A stretch of 64,000 bases of DNA from an uncultured Senegalimassilia sp. (GCF_934636665.1 NZ_CAKUAT010000014.1:6971-70970), one strand, 5' to 3'. Positions 25,305 to 33,880 are shown, counted from the first letter of the stretch. Program-made: numbers and translations. The notes: generated by a model from the sequence alone, not told the origin.

Positions 25305-26297
25305 ATGGGCTTGAAGATAGCGGTGATCGCAGGCGGCGCGTTCGAGGCCGAGCGCTCGCTTGCCGCGGCGAACGACGTGATGGCGGCCCTGAAGGAAGCC
25401 GAGCACGAGCCCGAGCTTTTCCAGGCGGACGGCTCTCTCATCGACGATCTGCTGCGCGCGCAGCCTGATGCGGCCATCAGCTGTCTGCGCGGCGGCGACG
25501 GCGAATCCGGCGACATCCAGGATGCGCTCTCCGTGATCGGCCTGCCGTGCGTGGGCAGCAGCGCGGCGGTGTGCCGCCTCGCCTACGACAAGGCGTCGCT
25601 TTCCGAGGTGCTCCAGGCGTACCATAACCTCACGGAGGACCTGGTCACGGCAACGGTTCCGCAAACGCTGACGTTCTCGCGCCGCGCGTTCGAGCTGTGG
25701 GGCATGGAAGCGGCGCTTTCCCAGGTGGAAAGCCGCTTCCCCGACAGCTTTCCGCTGTGCGTGAAGCCCGCGTCCGGCAGCTCCGCCCACGGCGTGTCCC
25801 GCGTCGAGGACGCCGAGCAGCTGGCCGAGGCGCTGCGCGAGGCGTTGAAGATCAGCGAGCGCGCACTCGTGCAGCCGTGGGTCGAGGGCGTGCAGCTGTG
25901 CGTGCCCGTCATCGGCACGGGCTGGAACGCCTTTGCTCTGCCTCCGGTGGAGATCGTGGCGAAGGAGGGCTGGTACGACGCCGCAGCGCGACAGGCCGCC
26001 GACGCCGTCGAGCTGCACGTTCCCGTGCGCAACGAGTCGCTGTCCCCGAGCGAGGCGGACGCCCAGGCCATCCGCGCCGAAATCGAGCGCGCGGTGCTGG
26101 AAACCTATCGCGCTCTGGGCATGCGCGATTGCGGCTGCATCGATCTGACCTGGGACGGCGCGCAGGCCATCATCCTGGAAGCCGTGGCGAACCCGTGCCT
26201 CTCCGCTGAGGCCCCGTTCGCGCAGGCGGCCAAGGCCGCGGGCCTGACGTTGCCCAACCTTCTCAACGAGCTGGTCGAAAGCGCGCTGGACGCGTAA
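25305..26297 (+). CDS. D-Ala-D-Ala ligase-like ATP-grasp protein with altered metal site
   Basis: 330 aa. The Ddl-like N-domain has AGGAFEAERSLA, CLRGGDGESGDIQ and GLPCVGSSAAVCRLAYDK. The ATP-grasp core has FPLCVKPASGSSAHGV and LVQPWVEG, and ends CGCIDLTWDG and IILEAVANPCLS. In true Ddl enzymes the last motif is E-x-N-T-x-P-G, where Glu and Asn bind Mg2+; here the Asn position is Val, and Gly is Cys. It may use another substrate or be a non-catalytic relative. AAGGAAGGAGG precedes the ATG. It sits third in an operon with a membrane protein and a CphA-N-like protein. Confidence 0.85.
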   Translation: MGLKIAVIAGGAFEAERSLAAANDVMAALKEAEHEPELFQADGSLIDDLLRAQPDAAISCLRGGDGESGDIQDALSVIGLPCVGSSAAVCRLAYDKASLSEVLQAYHNLTEDLVTATVPQTLTFSRRAFELWGMEAALSQVESRFPDSFPLCVKPASGSSAHGVSRVEDAEQLAEALREALKISERALVQPWVEGVQLCVPVIGTGWNAFALPPVEIVAKEGWYDAAARQAADAVELHVPVRNESLSPSEADAQAIRAEIERAVLETYRALGMRDCGCIDLTWDGAQAIILEAVANPCLSAEAPFAQAAKAAGLTLPNLLNELVESALDA

Positions 26298-26419
26298 ATC
26301 GGCAGATAGTGGGGGCCTTTCGGGCCTCCGAGCTTTATCCGGGCCCTTCGCAATCTAACAAGAAGGCAACCTTTTTCTGCAGGTATTGGAAAGTCGACGA
26401 GTCCTTGTTGGCTTGCTCG

Positions 26420-26425
26420 TATAAT
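26420..26425 (+). promoter_or_regulatory. -10 box for the YtxH gene
   Basis: A perfect TATAAT at 26420-26425 gives a leader of ~35 nt ending in AGGAGG before the ATG at 26466. No clear -35 was found. Confidence 0.5.
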
Positions 26426-26465
26426 GGCAGCACAGATGATCGTCCCGCATATTTAGGAGGCCGTG

Positions 26466-26960
26466 ATGAGCAACAAACTTGGTATCTTTCTCGCAGGTGG
26501 AGCCGTTGGTGCCGTGGCGGCTTTGCTGTGCGCTCCCCGTACGGGTCAGGAAGCCCGCACCATGGTGGCCGAAAAGGTGAACGAGGCCTGGGGCCAGGCG
26601 CAGAACATCAGCGCCGACGCCGGCGTGAACGCTCAGCAGATGTATCAGAGCGCTGCCGCCCGTGGCCAGGAGGTCGCCTCCTCCGTGCAGGCCAAGGGCC
26701 AGGAAGTGGCCGGTCAGGCCGCTGCCCGCGTGCAGGAGGTGGCCAGCAACCTGAAGCCGTCCTTCACCCAGGACAACGACGAGCTGCGCGATAAGATCGA
26801 GGCGGCGCGTCAGCGCATCGCTTCCCAGGTGGCCAAGAACGCCGAGGAAACCGGCCAGGTGGCCGAGGAGGTCGTCGAGGCCGTGGCCGAGGCCGTCGAG
26901 CCCGCTGCGGAAGCGGTCGCCGAGGCAGCTGAGCAGGCCGAGGAGCCGAAGGCTGAATAG
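26466..26960 (+). CDS. YtxH-domain protein
   Basis: 164 aa. The N-terminal glycine/alanine-rich membrane helix and motif GIFLAGGAVGAVAALLCAPRTGQEAR are the YtxH signature. A long Ala/Gln/Glu-rich helical region follows that looks amphipathic or coiled. YtxH proteins are general-stress, membrane-associated proteins of unknown mechanism. AGGAGG is 5 nt before the ATG at 26466; a GTG 3 nt upstream is less well placed. The PRC-barrel gene lies 88 nt downstream. Confidence 0.9.
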   Translation: MSNKLGIFLAGGAVGAVAALLCAPRTGQEARTMVAEKVNEAWGQAQNISADAGVNAQQMYQSAAARGQEVASSVQAKGQEVAGQAAARVQEVASNLKPSFTQDNDELRDKIEAARQRIASQVAKNAEETGQVAEEVVEAVAEAVEPAAEAVAEAAEQAEEPKAE

Positions 26961-27048
26961 CATCCTATTCCAATCGTGATACCGAAGCGGCGTGTCCGGC
27001 CCTAGGCAGGTTTCGGCGCGCCGCTTCATGCTGTATAAGGGGATTTCC

Positions 27049-27993
27049 ATGGCAAGCAAACTCATCACCACCCATGAGCTGACCGGCACGCGCGTTCTGG
27101 GCGGCAAGAAGGGCACGAAGCGTATCGGCAAGATTCGCCGCTTCGTGTTCCACCCGAAGGAGAAACGCGTCATCGGCTTCGTGGTGAAGCGTCCCGACCT
27201 GCTATGGATGTTCCATCGCGCCGACGTGTTCGTCCCCATCGACGGCTACGACCTGGTGGACGGCCGCGTCATCATCCGCCCCGATGCCGCCGCAAGCGGC
27301 AAGGCCTACTGCAAGAAAGAAGGTCTGAACTGGGACGACTGCGTGCTGTGGGTGGGCCTTCCCGTCATGAGCGAGGATGGCGAGTGCTACGGCATCGTGG
27401 GCAACGTCACGTTCAACCGTCTCACGGGCACGGTGGATTGCTTCGAAACCGATAACGGCGCAACGTCGAACGCCCTGCTGGGCAAGCGCACCATCCCCGC
27501 CGACATGGTGCGCGGCTTCAAGCGCGGCATGGGCGCCGCGTTGGCCAATATGGGCGCCGAGGGCGTGGAGGGCGAAGAGGTGCAGCTCGGCGCCATGCTC
27601 GTTTCCTCCCAGGTGGCGAATCTGAACAGCGAGGGCGGCGTGGCCGAGAAGGCCGGCGCCGCCACCGCCGTCGCCGTCGACAAGGTGCAAACCACCGTCG
27701 ACAAGGCGAAACCCGTGGTCAGCAAGGCGGCTGCGGCAACCGGCGAGGCGGTCAACAAGGGCGCGTACGCCACGGGCAAGCAGATCAGCAAGTCCAAGCA
27801 CATGTTCCAGGATTTCAAGGCGGAGTACGACAAGGCCGTGGCCCCGTCGGACGGGCAGAAGAAGGCTGCTTCTGCAAGCAAGGCATCTTCTTCGAGCAAG
27901 ACTTCAAGCGCCAAGAAGAAGGCCGCCCCGAAAAAGAAGAACATGTTCGCTGCGTTCAAGGATGAGTACGATAAGGCACGAAACGGCGACTAA
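27049..27993 (+). CDS. PRC-barrel domain protein with Lys-rich tail
   Basis: 314 aa. Residues ~1-75 are a PRC-barrel (LTGTRVLGGKKGTKRIGKIRRFVFHPKEKRV read in pieces) and ~100-165 look like a second barrel (VMSEDGECYGIVGNVTFN). The tail is Ala/Lys/Ser-rich (ASKASSSSKTSSAKKKAAPKK) and carries two related FxDEYDKA motifs. PRC-barrels often bind RNA or other proteins. AAGGGG precedes the ATG at 27049; an upstream extension is not supported. A neighbour of YtxH, VTT and TM2 genes. Confidence 0.85.
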   Translation: MASKLITTHELTGTRVLGGKKGTKRIGKIRRFVFHPKEKRVIGFVVKRPDLLWMFHRADVFVPIDGYDLVDGRVIIRPDAAASGKAYCKKEGLNWDDCVLWVGLPVMSEDGECYGIVGNVTFNRLTGTVDCFETDNGATSNALLGKRTIPADMVRGFKRGMGAALANMGAEGVEGEEVQLGAMLVSSQVANLNSEGGVAEKAGAATAVAVDKVQTTVDKAKPVVSKAAAATGEAVNKGAYATGKQISKSKHMFQDFKAEYDKAVAPSDGQKKAASASKASSSSKTSSAKKKAAPKKKNMFAAFKDEYDKARNGD

Positions 27994-28015
27994 GCCGGGA
28001 AGCGAAGTGGGCTAA

Positions 28016-28897
28016 TTGAAGCGCAAGGAAGCAAGGGCGCAATCGAACACTCGCAAAAGGGGCGCCGTCAAGCGCAAGAACAAGGCGGCCCGTAAGAAGA
28101 AGCGCGAGCAAAGGCAGCATCAGGGCCTTCGCGAGCGCGCGCACGAGCGCAAGGAAGAGCTGCAACAGAAGGCCAACGAGGAAACGCAGGTGCGCGGCAG
28201 GCCCGTGCGCCGCGGCGATATATTCAAGATCGTGGGCCTGGCGGCGTTCATCGGCATCGTAAGCCTGGTCAGCTGGCTGGTGTGGCCGTACATCCACATG
28301 ATGTTCGAGCCCGGCGGCATCGACCAGGTCATCGACAGCGTGCGCAACGCCGGCCCCATGGGCTTCCTTATCCTGCTGGCGCTGCAGTTCCTGCAGATCG
28401 TGGTGGCGTTCATCCCCGGCGAGGCCACGCAGATGGCCGCCGGCATGCTCTACGGTCCTTGGGTCGGCAGTCTGGTCATCTTGTTGGGCACTATCTTGTC
28501 GAGCGCGTTCGTGTTCATGGTGGTGCACCGCCTGGGTGCGCCGTTCGTGAAGGACATGGTGTCCGAGAAGTGGATGGATAAGTTCGATCGCTTCGAGCGG
28601 TCCGGCAAGCTGGAGCTCATCGTGTTCGTGCTGTTCCTCATCCCCGGCATGCCGAAGGACATCTTCACGTACCTGGTGCCGTTGACCGACATGCGCATGC
28701 GCACGTTCCTGCTGCTGTCCAACATCGGCCGCATCCCGGGCATCTTGGTGTCCACGTACGCGGCAAGCGGCCTGGTCGACGGGAACGTGTGGCAGAGCAT
28801 CGTCATACTCGGGGTGCTCGCCGTGGTCGCGGTGGTGTGCGTGATTTTCCGCGAGCAGCTGATGGGTGTGGTCGAGAAGTTGGGGAAGAAAAGGTAA
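28016..28897 (+). CDS. VTT-domain (TVP38/TMEM64, DedA-like) membrane protein
   Basis: 293 aa from a TTG at 28016. An unusually basic cytoplasmic N-terminus (~65 residues of Lys/Arg/Gln) precedes about six membrane helices. The VTT signature is FIPGEATQMAAGMLYGPWVGSL, followed by IPGMPKDIFTYLVPLTDM and SNIGRIPGILVSTYAASGL. Family members are linked to lipid scrambling and envelope integrity. The ribosome site is weak. It lies 22 nt after the PRC-barrel stop and 10 nt before the TM2 gene, so likely the same operon. Confidence 0.88.
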   Translation: MKRKEARAQSNTRKRGAVKRKNKAARKKKREQRQHQGLRERAHERKEELQQKANEETQVRGRPVRRGDIFKIVGLAAFIGIVSLVSWLVWPYIHMMFEPGGIDQVIDSVRNAGPMGFLILLALQFLQIVVAFIPGEATQMAAGMLYGPWVGSLVILLGTILSSAFVFMVVHRLGAPFVKDMVSEKWMDKFDRFERSGKLELIVFVLFLIPGMPKDIFTYLVPLTDMRMRTFLLLSNIGRIPGILVSTYAASGLVDGNVWQSIVILGVLAVVAVVCVIFREQLMGVVEKLGKKR

Positions 28898-28907
28898 GGG
28901 AAACGCT

Positions 28908-29672
28908 ATGGATCCGATGAACGAACGCAGCGCAGCCGACGAGCTGGCCGCCGCCGAGGCGGAGCTGAAGGCCGCACAGGAACGTCTTGATGCCGCGCGT
29001 TTGCGCATGGCGTCCGAACAGCCGCAGGCAGCGCCTGCTGCTCCGCAAGGGACCCAGCCTCAGCCGCAGCCGTACGCGCAAGCGCAGCAGGTGTCGTATG
29101 CCGCTCAGCCGGCTCAGCCGGCGTCGTTTGGCTCGCAACCGCAGCCCCAGCAGCCGACTCAGCCGGCAGCCGCTTGGCAGCCCGATGCGCAACAGGCGCA
29201 GGGCCAGCCCTATGCCACGCAGTCTGGCGTCCAGCAGCCGGCTCGGTCGTACGCCGCGCCGCAGCAAGGGTCGCCGTACGCACAACCTCAGCCGCAAGCG
29301 CAGGCGGCCCAGCAGCCGTATGGCGCGCAGCCGGGCTACGGGTCCGTGCCGCCGCAGAACCCGTACGGCCAGCAGACGCAATACGGGTATCAGCAGCCCT
29401 ACGCCGCGCCCGCGGTCGGCGAAAAGGACCATGTGGCGGCAGGCTTGCTCGCGCTGTTCCTGGGCTGGCTCGGCGTGCACAAGTTCTACCTGGGCTATAA
29501 CACCTCGGGCTTCATCATGCTGGGCACGTCCATCCTCGGCGGTATCCTCACGTTGTCGGTGGCTTCATGGGCCATTTGGGTCATCGCCATCGTCGAGGGC
29601 ATCTTCTACCTCTCGAAGTCCCAAACCGAGTTCGAGCAGATGTACGTGATAAATAAACGAGAATGGTTCTAA
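28908..29672 (+). CDS. TM2-domain protein with Gln/Pro/Ala-rich N-terminus
   Basis: 254 aa. A short coiled segment (ADELAAAEAELKAAQERLDAAR, in parts) leads to a ~130-residue Gln/Pro/Ala/Tyr-rich disordered region with YGQQTQYGYQQPY-type repeats. The C-terminal TM2 domain is KDHVAAGLLALFLGWLGVHK, FYLGYNTSGFIMLG and a second helix. TM2 proteins are small two-helix membrane proteins of unknown function. AAGGG precedes the ATG at 28908. Last gene of the envelope cluster. Confidence 0.9.
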   Translation: MDPMNERSAADELAAAEAELKAAQERLDAARLRMASEQPQAAPAAPQGTQPQPQPYAQAQQVSYAAQPAQPASFGSQPQPQQPTQPAAAWQPDAQQAQGQPYATQSGVQQPARSYAAPQQGSPYAQPQPQAQAAQQPYGAQPGYGSVPPQNPYGQQTQYGYQQPYAAPAVGEKDHVAAGLLALFLGWLGVHKFYLGYNTSGFIMLGTSILGGILTLSVASWAIWVIAIVEGIFYLSKSQTEFEQMYVINKREWF

Positions 29673-29715
29673 CGGTTCCGCCTGCCTGCCGGCAGGCGGA
29701 TTGACTCGACGCTGC

Positions 29716-29815
29716 GGGGCCCTGCGGCACGCCGTCTCGCCCTTCAGCTGCGCAGGCATGGCCCTTAGGCCAATGCCTGCTTGCTTCAGGGCGATACGAC
29801 GCACCGCAGGGCCCC
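29716..29815. repeat. ~100-nt imperfect inverted repeat (structured RNA or mobile-element relic)
   Basis: The outer stem pairs 29716-29727 with 29804-29815 (GGGGCCCTGCGG arms, 12 bp perfect). A middle stretch pairs with about 13 of 17 matches. The inner stem pairs GCAGGCAT (29752-29759) with ATGCCTGC (29773-29780) and then GGCC/GGCC around a CTTA loop. The whole folds back on itself as one long hairpin. It lies in the 423-bp gap between the TM2 and aldolase genes. The rest of that gap (29673-29715 and 29816-30095) shows a small CTGCCGGCAG palindrome but no supported gene. Confidence 0.65.
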
Positions 29816-30095
29816 TCGCTGACTTTGCTGGCGTCCCGGATGTTTTTACTTTCTATCCCCGGAGGCTTTGCTTTCTGTCTCTGAGTTTGTTGGGGGAGGG
29901 GCTATGGCGAACGCCCCTTGCGCCTGGCGTCCTCAGCGGTGGGAAAGGTCCGGCGAGTGGTCGCTTGCTGGATTGGTCGCGGCTTTTTTCCGTGGATAGG
30001 CGCGGCGGGGTTGCTGCTTCGTTAAAATGAATCCAGACATGCGGCGCGTGCTGCGCCGTTTTTCTTGGAACTTGCATCCTATAAGGAGGAACATC

Positions 30096-31046
30096 ATGCC
30101 CAAGATCACTCGCGACCAGGTGAAGGTGCCTGCCGACGTCCTGGCAGACGTCCGCGAGACGTACGTCGACAACTACATGAAGGCCACCCGTGGCACGGGC
30201 CGCCTCATGCTGTTCGCGTGCGACCAGAAGGTTGAGCACCTGAACAAGGACTTCTACGGCGAGGGCATCGACATCGCCGATGCCGAGCCGGAGCATCTCT
30301 TCAAGATCGGCGATCAGGGCGTGTGCGGCGTTTTGGCTGGCCAGCGTGGTCTTATCGCGCAGTATGCCGCCGATTACCCCAACATCAACTACCTGGTGAA
30401 GATGAACTCCAAGACCAACCTGGTCAAGACCGCCCAGGAAGATCCGTACAGCCCGCAGCTGTACGACCTGGAGGCCGTGCTCGCCATGCGCGAGAACGGC
30501 GTGAACATCGTGGGCCTGGGCTACACCATCTACCTGGGCAGCGAGTACGAATCCACCATGCTGGCCGAGGCCGGCGAGCTCATCGCCGCCGCCCATGCCA
30601 ACGGCCTGCTGGTCGTGCTGTGGATCTACCCGCGCGGCAAGGCCGTCGCGGCTGAGAAGGACCCGGACCTGATCGCGGGCGCCGCCGGCGTCGCGCTGTG
30701 CCTGGGCGCCGACTTCGTGAAGGTCAACCCGCCCAAGCCCGAGGGCGACGACAAGCGTACGGCCGCCGAGGCCCTGAAGGTCGCCTCCATGGCCGCAGGC
30801 CGCACGGGCCTGGTTTGCGCCGGCGGCTCCACCGTTGACGCCGAGACGTTCCTGACCCAGCTGCACGACCAGATCCACGTGGGCGGCGCCGACGGCAACG
30901 CCACCGGCCGCAACATCCACCAGCGCAGCCTGGACGAGGCCGTTCGTCTGACGAAGGCCATCAGCGCCATCACGCTGGCCGACTACACCGTTGCCGACGC
31001 CCTGAAGGTGTTCAACGGCGAGGCCGACTTCGCCTGGGAGGACTAG
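30096..31046 (+). CDS. fbaB: Class I fructose-bisphosphate aldolase, FbaB/archaeal type
   Basis: 316 aa. The DeoC/LacD-type TIM barrel shows LMLFACDQKVEHLNKDF, GYTIYLGSEYE, LWIYPRGKAV, and the Schiff-base Lys in ADFVKVNPPKP; CAGGSTVD near the end binds phosphate. It would cleave fructose 1,6-bisphosphate to two triose phosphates, though LacD/DeoC-like substrates cannot be excluded. AAGGAGGA sits before the ATG. It is transcribed alone and ends in a strong terminator. Confidence 0.9.
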   Translation: MPKITRDQVKVPADVLADVRETYVDNYMKATRGTGRLMLFACDQKVEHLNKDFYGEGIDIADAEPEHLFKIGDQGVCGVLAGQRGLIAQYAADYPNINYLVKMNSKTNLVKTAQEDPYSPQLYDLEAVLAMRENGVNIVGLGYTIYLGSEYESTMLAEAGELIAAAHANGLLVVLWIYPRGKAVAAEKDPDLIAGAAGVALCLGADFVKVNPPKPEGDDKRTAAEALKVASMAAGRTGLVCAGGSTVDAETFLTQLHDQIHVGGADGNATGRNIHQRSLDEAVRLTKAISAITLADYTVADALKVFNGEADFAWED

Positions 31047-31156
31047 CATCCCCGCCTGATCGAAGGCAAAACCATAACGTTGCCGCAAGCGCCTAGCCAT
31101 CACGCAAGGTTTGCGGGCAGGCGGGCCGTCAGGCCCCGGCAACGCAGCAGAACCAA

Positions 31157-31190
31157 GCGCCCGGAAGGTACGCCTTCCGGGCGCCTTTAC
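31157..31190 (+). terminator. Hairpin terminator after the aldolase gene
   Basis: A 12-bp stem (31157-31168 with 31173-31184, GCGCCCGGAAGG arms) with a TACG loop is followed by CTTTAC and, a little later, GTTTT. Confidence 0.8.
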
Positions 31191-31196
31191 GTTTTC

Positions 31197-31298
31197 ATGG
31201 TTTTGTGCATATGCGCAAAACCATATGGTTTTCGATGTTAACCATGAGTACTATTCACCGATATTTTGGAAAATGTGTACATTTTCGGCCTCCAAAAT
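31197..31298. promoter_or_regulatory. Palindrome-dense, AT-rich control region upstream of the CstA operon
   Basis: Four inverted repeats lie in 102 bp. A 28-bp near-perfect palindrome spans 31197-31224 (ATGGTTTTG / CAAAACCAT arms, TGCATATGC-type centre, one mismatched pair). ATGGTT-N9-AACCAT follows at 31225-31245. GAAAATG-TGTA-CATTTTC is at 31269-31286. The 8-bp outer arms ATTTTGGA / TCCAAAAT (31263-31270 and 31291-31298) enclose it. This looks like a multi-operator promoter. Confidence 0.65.
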
Positions 31299-31315
31299 CC
31301 TACTAAAGCACTACA

Positions 31316-32044
31316 ATGAAAAAGCACGCAAGACGCGGAGCTAGGCAAGATGCTGAAGGAGTTTGCGGGTTTTTGAGCGATCGAACGGCTATTCAGACAG
31401 GTGTCAAAGGCACCGACCATCCAGTCGAACAGACGGATGCTTCGGGAAAATCCAGGCGTGAGGCGGAGGAACAGGCCGCCGTGCGCGTTGGGGAGCCAGC
31501 CCTTCGGTCCGAGGAGCAACCCTCCCGGGCAAAGGACGAAAAACACTTGGTGCTGAAGCGTATTCTCGCTGCACACGAGCAATGGTTCGATGTGCGACGG
31601 GGATACGAGTACGCCGGCCGCACCTTCCCCGGGTATGCCGAGTTCCATTCCTATGGCGAAAAATACGTGCTGGTCAAAAGCGCGAAGCTATGGGAAGTCG
31701 ACACGCATGAGTATCTGTTCTTCGTCCTCGCCGATGCCTTGGATGAAACTCAGGTGCGCGATCTTGTGTCGTTCATGGAACATGATGGGCTCAAAAAGGT
31801 GGTTCCCAAGCCGAACCATATGTCCTCGGCCATATCCCTGGTGATCGTTGCGGATTCCTGCACCCAGGAAGCGGCGAAGGCGGTGCGCAAAACGCGTTTC
31901 CGCAAGAACTTCGCCCTGGGCATCCGTGGCTGGGCCGACCTTCGGGTGGCCGTCGCCGACCTCTCTGCGAACCGCGTGATAACGAACGCGGCGGGCAAGC
32001 AGCTGAAAACCACGTTGGAGGCGAACCTGCTGCCGCGTTCCTAA
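31316..32044 (+). CDS. Protein of unknown function upstream of cstA
   Basis: 242 aa from the ATG at 31316. The first ~75 residues are charged and poorly structured. The compact part begins near LKRILAAHEQWFDVRRGYE and contains FPGYAEFHSYGEKYVLVKSAKLWEVDTHEYLFFV and a basic C-terminus (KTRFRKNFALGIRGWADLR). There is no membrane helix or signal peptide. The ribosome site is weak, and an internal GTG near LKRILAAH is possible. It ends 30 nt before cstA, so the two are probably co-transcribed and this protein may modulate CstA. I do not recognise a named family. Confidence 0.75.
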   Translation: MKKHARRGARQDAEGVCGFLSDRTAIQTGVKGTDHPVEQTDASGKSRREAEEQAAVRVGEPALRSEEQPSRAKDEKHLVLKRILAAHEQWFDVRRGYEYAGRTFPGYAEFHSYGEKYVLVKSAKLWEVDTHEYLFFVLADALDETQVRDLVSFMEHDGLKKVVPKPNHMSSAISLVIVADSCTQEAAKAVRKTRFRKNFALGIRGWADLRVAVADLSANRVITNAAGKQLKTTLEANLLPRS

Positions 32045-32074
32045 CATCGGAAACGCAAAACAGAAGAGGGTTCC

Positions 32075-33880
32075 ATGAACGCATTGCTTATCCTCCTTGT
32101 TGCTGCGGTCATCCTGGTCATCGGCTATGTCTGCTATGGCGGTTGGCTGGCGAAGCAATGGGGGGTCGATCCCAAGAATCCGACTCCGGCACACGAACTG
32201 GAAGACGGCGTGGACTACGTTCCCGCGCCGCCCTACGTGGTGCTGGGTCATCATTTCTCGTCCATCGCCGGCGCCGGCCCCATCAACGGCCCCATCCAGG
32301 CGGCCGTATTCGGCTGGGTGCCCGTGCTGCTGTGGGTGCTCATCGGCGGCATCTTCTTCGGCGCCATGCACGACTTCGGCAGCCTGTTCGCATCGCTGCG
32401 CCATAAGGGCCAGACGCTGGCCGTCGTGGTCGCGGAGAACATCGACAACACGGCGAAGAAGCTGTTCTGCATCTTCGCGTACCTGACGTTGCTGCTGGTG
32501 GTGGCCGCATTCGCCTCCATCGTGGCGAACACGTTCGCCGTGGTGCCCGACCTGGACGGCACGAAGGCCGCCACGAACCTGGCCAACCAGCAGACGGCCA
32601 TGATCTCGGTGATCTTCATCGGCGTCGCCGTCGTCTACGGCGTCCTCACGCGCGGCCGCAACATCCCCGGCCCGGTCAACATCGCCTCCGCCATCGTGCT
32701 GATCGTCATCATGGTGGCCATCGGCTACAACCTGCCGCTCATGGGCATCGCCCTGTCGCTGGATTACAACACGTGGATGATCATCCTGGGCGTGTACATC
32801 CTGATCGCATCGGTCGCCCCCGTGTGGATCTTGCTGCAGCCCCGCGACTACCTGTCCAGCTACCTGCTGTACGGCATGATCTTGCTGGCCGTCATCGGCA
32901 TCGTGGGCGCATCCCTCACGGGTGCGGCTTCGAATCTGCAGATCCCCGCGTTCACGGGCTTCGTCGCCACGAACGCCGCGTTTGACGCCTCCACGGGCCA
33001 GGCGCTCGTCGACCAGGCCGGCAAGGCCATCACGAACAAGGCCGCCGCTTCGGGCTTCCTGTTCCCGGCCCTGTTCATCACCATCGCCTGCGGCGCCATC
33101 TCCGGGTTCCACAGCTTGGTAGCCTCCGGCACCACGTCCAAGCAGCTGGATAGGGAAGCGGAAGCGCAGCCCATCGGCTACGGCGGCATGCTCATCGAGT
33201 GCCTGCTGGCCGTCATCTCGCTGTGCGCCGTCGGCTTCGTGTGGAGCAAGTACGCCGCGGGCGGCTATGCCTCCCCGACCGCCGTCTTCGCCGACGGCCT
33301 GTCCCAGATGCTCGCATGCATCCCCGGCCTGTCCAACGTGCAGGGCTTGGCATATGCGCTGCTCATCCTGGCCGTTTCCGCGTTCTGCCTGACCTCGCTC
33401 GACACCGCCACCCGTCTGGCCCGCTACATGTTCCAGGAGCTTTGGACCCCCGTCGACGCGAATCGCGAGGACCTGACGGGCGTGCGCAAGGTCATGACGA
33501 ACCCCTACGTCGCCACCATCATCACCGTGGTCATCGGCGTGTTCCTGGGCATGACCGGCTACACCATCATCTGGCCGCTGTTCGGCGCCGCCAACCAGCT
33601 GCTGGCAGCCCTGGCGCTGCTGGCCGTGTGCGCATGGCTGGGCAACGCGGGCCGCAACAACAAGATGTTCTTCGTGCCCATGGCCTTTATGCTGGCCGCC
33701 ACGCTCACCTCGCTGGGCATCACGTTCTACCAGAAGACCCTGCTCATCATGAAGGGCGGCGACATCTTCGCCCCCGCCGTGCAGGCGCTGCTGGCCGTGC
33801 TGCTGTTCGTGCTGGCCGTGGTGCTGGCCGTCAAGGGCGTGAAGACCATCGTGGCCACCGCCAAGCGCAACGCCGCGTAA
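32075..33880 (+). CDS. cstA: Carbon starvation protein CstA, peptide/pyruvate-type transporter
   Basis: 601 aa with about 15-16 membrane helices. The family signature HHFSSIAGAGPINGPIQAAV, then GAMHDFGSL, and the central GAISGFHSLVASGTTSKQL are present. CstA proteins take up peptides or pyruvate when carbon is scarce. GAGGG precedes the ATG. It follows the unknown gene by 30 nt behind a palindrome-rich promoter and ends in a terminator at 33937. Confidence 0.96.
   Translation: MNALLILLVAAVILVIGYVCYGGWLAKQWGVDPKNPTPAHELEDGVDYVPAPPYVVLGHHFSSIAGAGPINGPIQAAVFGWVPVLLWVLIGGIFFGAMHDFGSLFASLRHKGQTLAVVVAENIDNTAKKLFCIFAYLTLLLVVAAFASIVANTFAVVPDLDGTKAATNLANQQTAMISVIFIGVAVVYGVLTRGRNIPGPVNIASAIVLIVIMVAIGYNLPLMGIALSLDYNTWMIILGVYILIASVAPVWILLQPRDYLSSYLLYGMILLAVIGIVGASLTGAASNLQIPAFTGFVATNAAFDASTGQALVDQAGKAITNKAAASGFLFPALFITIACGAISGFHSLVASGTTSKQLDREAEAQPIGYGGMLIECLLAVISLCAVGFVWSKYAAGGYASPTAVFADGLSQMLACIPGLSNVQGLAYALLILAVSAFCLTSLDTATRLARYMFQELWTPVDANREDLTGVRKVMTNPYVATIITVVIGVFLGMTGYTIIWPLFGAANQLLAALALLAVCAWLGNAGRNNKMFFVPMAFMLAATLTSLGITFYQKTLLIMKGGDIFAPAVQALLAVLLFVLAVVLAVKGVKTIVATAKRNAA

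Noticed and set aside
29701..30030. 109-codon ORF in the TM2-aldolase gap
   Set aside because: It crosses the 100-nt inverted repeat and has random-looking composition; the repeat explains the sequence better.
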